A stretch of 64,000 nucleotides of DNA from Candidatus Harpocratesius repetitus. Lineage in GTDB: Archaea; Asgardarchaeota; Lokiarchaeia; Sigyniarchaeales; Promethearchaeaceae. The notes below the pieces were generated by a model, which made no database searches, was not told the DNA's origin, and saw only the letters and a list, made by a program, of their open reading frames with translations. Both the position numbers and the translations under genes were made by a program. This document shows positions 61,387 through 64,000 of this stretch, one piece after another. Location: positions 558,001 through 622,000 of the forward strand of contig JAIZWK010000001.1 in assembly GCA_021498095.1 (NCBI GenBank), in the 5' to 3' direction. Numbering within the stretch: the stretch's first letter is position 1; each line of letters starts with the position of its first letter.

Positions 61387-61893
61387 ATGACGGAATCATT
61401 AGATAATAAAAAATCTCAAAATCAACCCAATTTCAAAATCCGATTGATAGAAATAAAAACTTTCATCCATGCTACTGAATCTTTAGAGAAAATTATGTCT
61501 ATATTTCAAGATAACTTTGAAAAAACAGATATTCAAACTAATATTGAGATAGATCACTGTCAAGGGACTCACGGACAAAAAATATCTCCTTTAGTTATTC
61601 AATTTTCAACTCAAAAATTAATAAAACAATTTCTATTCTTTCTAAAAGAAAAAATGACAGATCAGAGCAAACACCAGTTGAATTATGAAGTAGATCGGCG
61701 TTTGGATCCAAAATTTAAGTTATTTTTACGATTTGATAAACAACAAGCGATTATGGGTCAATTTTCTTTAGTAAATCATTCTGATGTATTTCAGATCATT
61801 ATATTTTTTTATAATAAAAATCCAAAAGTTCCTATTAATTCCCAATATATTAAAACATATTTACGAGAAAATGGAATAATTCTTGATGTGTAA
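61387..61893 (+). CDS. exosome-associated RNA-binding protein (COG1325-like)
   Basis: This 168-residue protein is similar in pattern to the archaeal RNA-binding family often encoded between L15e and RNase P genes (IKTFIHATESLEKIMSIF, then LFLRFDKQQAIMGQFSLVN and DVFQIIIFFY). The family has a ribosomal L5-like fold. The first ~18 residues are a low-complexity tail rich in Asn and Gln. The next gene follows after 20 nt. The assignment rests on motif pattern and gene order. Confidence 0.72.
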   Translation: MTESLDNKKSQNQPNFKIRLIEIKTFIHATESLEKIMSIFQDNFEKTDIQTNIEIDHCQGTHGQKISPLVIQFSTQKLIKQFLFFLKEKMTDQSKHQLNYEVDRRLDPKFKLFLRFDKQQAIMGQFSLVNHSDVFQIIIFFYNKNPKVPINSQYIKTYLRENGIILDV

Positions 61894-61913
61894 AAAAAAA
61901 ATGATGTGCAACT

Positions 61914-62699
61914 ATGTTTCTAAATAGTTTTATCCCATGGAACCCTGATGTCTCGGAATTTCGAAAAAACTTACAATTTCTATATCATTGTGGTTATCAA
62001 GGAGCTTTTGTGAATGTTTCTGACTCAAAACAATATAAAGAATTTATTAATTCTGAATTTTTTCCAAAAAAACTCCCTGAAATATCATTTCCCATTGAAG
62101 TATCAAGTCTTAATGTCTACAAAAAAGATGATTCACCAATAGTATTATTTCCTCGGATTACTTTAGAACCACCTAATACTCAAGCATTAAAACAGGAATT
62201 GAATCAGTGGGTTTCAAGACGATGTGTAATTGGCGTTCAGTCGAATAGTAAAGAAATACTTGAAGTCGCAGCTCGTGACGGAAGAGTTGATATGATTACT
62301 CTGCCCTCTCTTCTTTATTTAAAGGATCTATCGAAAGGAATTTTATCATTATTAAAACAAAATGGAATATATTTGGATATTCATTATAACGAACTTATCA
62401 CCAGTTACGGGAGCAAACGTACGCGAATTTTGCGTAATTTATATAAGTTATTTAAGCAAGCAAAACCTTTTTCCTATAAATATATTATTGGAACAGGACA
62501 ACATCCTTCTAAAAAGCAAGTTGAATTCTTAAGAGGTCCTCGAGAAATCGGGGCAATTCTCATCTCATTATTGGATTTACCAGAAAAACATGTAAAATCG
62601 ATACTAAGGGAGAATATTGAAGCTTTAGCATTGATATTTGTAAAAAGAGATCAACATGTATTTATTCAACCAGGAGTGGAAATTATAAATAAAAAATGA
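61914..62699 (+). CDS. rnp3: RNase P protein Rpp30
   Basis: Rpp30 forms a TIM-barrel-like core that helps RNase P RNA remove 5' leaders from tRNA precursors. Signatures are VIGVQSNSKEILEVAARDGR, VDMITLPS, YLDIHYNEL and the C-terminal IIGTGQHPSKKQVEFLRGPR. The length of 261 is usual. It pairs with Pop5 (next gene) in the RNase P complex. Confidence 0.9.
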   Translation: MFLNSFIPWNPDVSEFRKNLQFLYHCGYQGAFVNVSDSKQYKEFINSEFFPKKLPEISFPIEVSSLNVYKKDDSPIVLFPRITLEPPNTQALKQELNQWVSRRCVIGVQSNSKEILEVAARDGRVDMITLPSLLYLKDLSKGILSLLKQNGIYLDIHYNELITSYGSKRTRILRNLYKLFKQAKPFSYKYIIGTGQHPSKKQVEFLRGPREIGAILISLLDLPEKHVKSILRENIEALALIFVKRDQHVFIQPGVEIINKK

Positions 62700-62719
62700 A
62701 TCATTCTGGAGAAAACTAA

Positions 62720-63085
62720 ATGAAATACATAAGACAAAGATACGTTTTATTTGAAATACTTAGTCCATCTGAATTTGAAAAAGTTCATATTTCTCCCGAT
62801 CAAATTATTCGTGAATTGTGGAATCAAGTTCAAAATTTATACGGACAGAAAGGGACATTTAAAGCAGGGCTTTGGATGATAAGATGGGATCCTGAGCATC
62901 GTATTGGAATTATTCGCTGTGATAATGTATCAAAATGGGAACTTATCGCAAGTATGGCATTTATTTCAAAAATTAACCGAATCCCTGTTATATTTCATTC
63001 TCGTAAAACTTCAGGAACAATTAAGAAAACATTGAAAATTTGGCGCGAAATATTTAAAAGTATTCCACCCCCGCGTGATAAATAA
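62720..63085 (+). CDS. rnp2: RNase P protein Pop5
   Basis: Pop5 works with Rpp30 to shape the catalytic core of RNase P RNA. It has RQRYVLFEILSPSEFE at the N-terminus, GLWMIRWDPEHRIGIIRCDN in the middle and a helix ending IPVIFHSRKTSGTIKK. The length of 121 is normal. It is 20 nt downstream of rnp3, in one operon. Confidence 0.9.
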   Translation: MKYIRQRYVLFEILSPSEFEKVHISPDQIIRELWNQVQNLYGQKGTFKAGLWMIRWDPEHRIGIIRCDNVSKWELIASMAFISKINRIPVIFHSRKTSGTIKKTLKIWREIFKSIPPPRDK

Positions 63086-63105
63086 TTGATATGTAGAGTT
63101 TTCAT

Positions 63106-63130
63106 CATTTTGTCACTTGATCACAAAATG
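63106..63130. promoter_or_regulatory. inverted repeat between rnp2 and the next gene
   Basis: CATTTTGT (63106-63113) is repeated in inverted form (63123-63130) around a 9-nt spacer. No T-run follows, so an operator or leader hairpin for the gene at 63158 is as likely as a terminator. Confidence 0.4.
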
Positions 63131-63157
63131 CTAAGAAAAATATAACTAAGAATCGAT

Positions 63158-63628
63158 ATGATTAATATGAAACGGGATCGATACCCCACTAATTCACCTA
63201 ATACTCCAATCACAAATGGTTTTTTAATTTCAATTTCTGAATATTATAGTTTATTACGATCATCTGAATTACCCCGTTTATATGATGAATTCTCCTCAAT
63301 TCTTTGCGTTTATGCCATTTATCCCCGTCTTTCGCGTATTACTTGTTATCCTGGTAATTTTTCTGCAGTTTATAAAATTTATCTAGAGTTTCAAGAAGAT
63401 GGTCTTCTTGATTATCAAGTACATTCTCAGCAAATCAGTTCCTATAATGTAATTCATACGACGGGATTAAGTAAGCATAATTCGCATTACTCAGTTGAAT
63501 ATTATGTGGAAGGCTCAGAAGAACAAGAGAAATGGGATAAATTTAAAGATATAATTGATCTCATTAATTTAAGTCGAACAACTTTGCGATGCAGTGGAGA
63601 ATTTATACGTTTTCAAGATCATTCATAG
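63158..63628 (+). CDS. uncharacterised small soluble protein
   Basis: I do not recognise this 156-residue protein. It begins MINMKRDRYPTNSPNTP. Its middle alternates strand-like stretches (GNFSAVYKIYLEFQEDGLLD, SHYSVEYYVEG) and it contains few lysines, unlike its neighbours. A second Met at residue 4 is an alternative start. It lies downstream of the RNase P genes. Confidence 0.5.
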   Translation: MINMKRDRYPTNSPNTPITNGFLISISEYYSLLRSSELPRLYDEFSSILCVYAIYPRLSRITCYPGNFSAVYKIYLEFQEDGLLDYQVHSQQISSYNVIHTTGLSKHNSHYSVEYYVEGSEEQEKWDKFKDIIDLINLSRTTLRCSGEFIRFQDHS

Positions 63629-63695
63629 AATGGTTAAATTTTTTTTTTATCATACATAAATATCATTAGAACGATTCAAATTTTGGTTTAATATT

Positions 63696-63992
63696 ATGCA
63701 TCCTGCTGACTATTCTGATGGAACTTCATTTGATACACACTATGATATTGAAGAATTACGAAGTTATAAATATATTTTGGGTGAATTTGGTGTTCAAATG
63801 CTCTTGGCTGTCGCTAGAGGAGCAGAAAATAAAAATTCAATTCAAATGCTTTCTGGAGTTCCTCATGCATGCATTGCTGGAAGGATGCCTGTGCTTCTTA
63901 ATTTAAAATTATTAAAACAAGAAGGAGAAGATCTCTTTAAATTAACCTCTAGAGGGCATGATTTTTTAAAATGTATTAAAGAATGTTTTTAA
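63696..63992 (+). CDS. small winged-helix-like protein
   Basis: Residues ~25-95 look like a compact winged helix (YILGEFGVQMLLAVARGAE, then SIQMLSGVPHACIAGRMPVL, then the wing DLFKLTSRGHDFLKCI). This would make it a small DNA-binding regulator. No family is named with confidence. Two cysteines at the C-terminus (CIKEC) are notable. It ends 8 nt before the window edge. Confidence 0.5.
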   Translation: MHPADYSDGTSFDTHYDIEELRSYKYILGEFGVQMLLAVARGAENKNSIQMLSGVPHACIAGRMPVLLNLKLLKQEGEDLFKLTSRGHDFLKCIKECF

Positions 63993-64000
63993 GGATATAG

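Overview
The window is one contiguous, strongly AT-rich stretch of an archaeal chromosome, densely packed with genes on both strands. The gene content points to an Asgard archaeon (Promethearchaeota, broadly Lokiarchaeia-like). It carries archaeal information-processing genes: ribosomal protein L15e, the RNase P proteins Rpp30 and Pop5, an exosome-associated RNA-binding protein, a histone, archaeal TATA-like promoters and T-rich terminators. Beside these stand eukaryote-like parts: a Rab-like GTPase, an Arf/MglA-like GTPase, a gelsolin-like domain and several longin/roadblock-like plus TPR proteins. The lineage is inferred from gene content; no rRNA or tRNA gene was found in the window.

Layout. 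1-6.1 kb: a DNA methyltransferase cut by the left edge, small membrane proteins, a double-HTH regulator and an orphan histidine kinase. 6.1-11 kb: a minus-strand pair made of a TPR/longin-like protein and a gelsolin-like/coiled-coil/DUF11-like protein. 11.1-17.8 kb: an smc-scpA-scpB operon with an unusually long SMC, a lysine-rich ScpA tail and an acidic ScpB tail. 17.8-21.3 kb: a Gfo/Idh/MocA oxidoreductase, a COG1031-type radical SAM protein and a zinc finger. 21.5-26.9 kb: histidine degradation (ftcD, hutH, hutU). 27-34.4 kb: a Rab-like GTPase ending in CVIN, two longin-like proteins, a thioredoxin-fold protein, and a second DUF11-like plus TPR/longin pair paralogous to the first. 34.5-42.1 kb: an M32 carboxypeptidase, a three-gene 2-oxoacid:ferredoxin oxidoreductase operon, and trpB2. 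42.5-45.1 kb: a tailed histone, two tandem PD-(D/E)XK nucleases and a small membrane protein. 45.2-50 kb: two large, translationally coupled proteins that I do not recognise. 50.1-56.3 kb: membrane proteins, an FeoC-like and other small regulators, a ribbon-helix-helix protein between repeated sequence motifs, Sua5, a YkgJ-type protein and a polyprenol kinase-like protein. 56.4-64 kb: a radical SAM/TRAM protein, serS, a zinc ribbon, an Arf/MglA-like GTPase, the L15e/exosome/RNase P cluster and two small genes.

The most striking observation is that the beta (TPP-binding) subunit of the 2-oxoacid:ferredoxin oxidoreductase looks circularly permuted. The usual C-terminal half comes first and the usual N-terminal half second, so the new ends fall inside the TPP-binding motif. 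Second is the SMC, whose centre holds a duplicated helical segment where I would expect the canonical hinge. Third is the recurrence of longin-like/TPR proteins with DUF11-like partners and small GTPases, which suggests a lineage-specific GTPase/cytoskeleton or membrane module.
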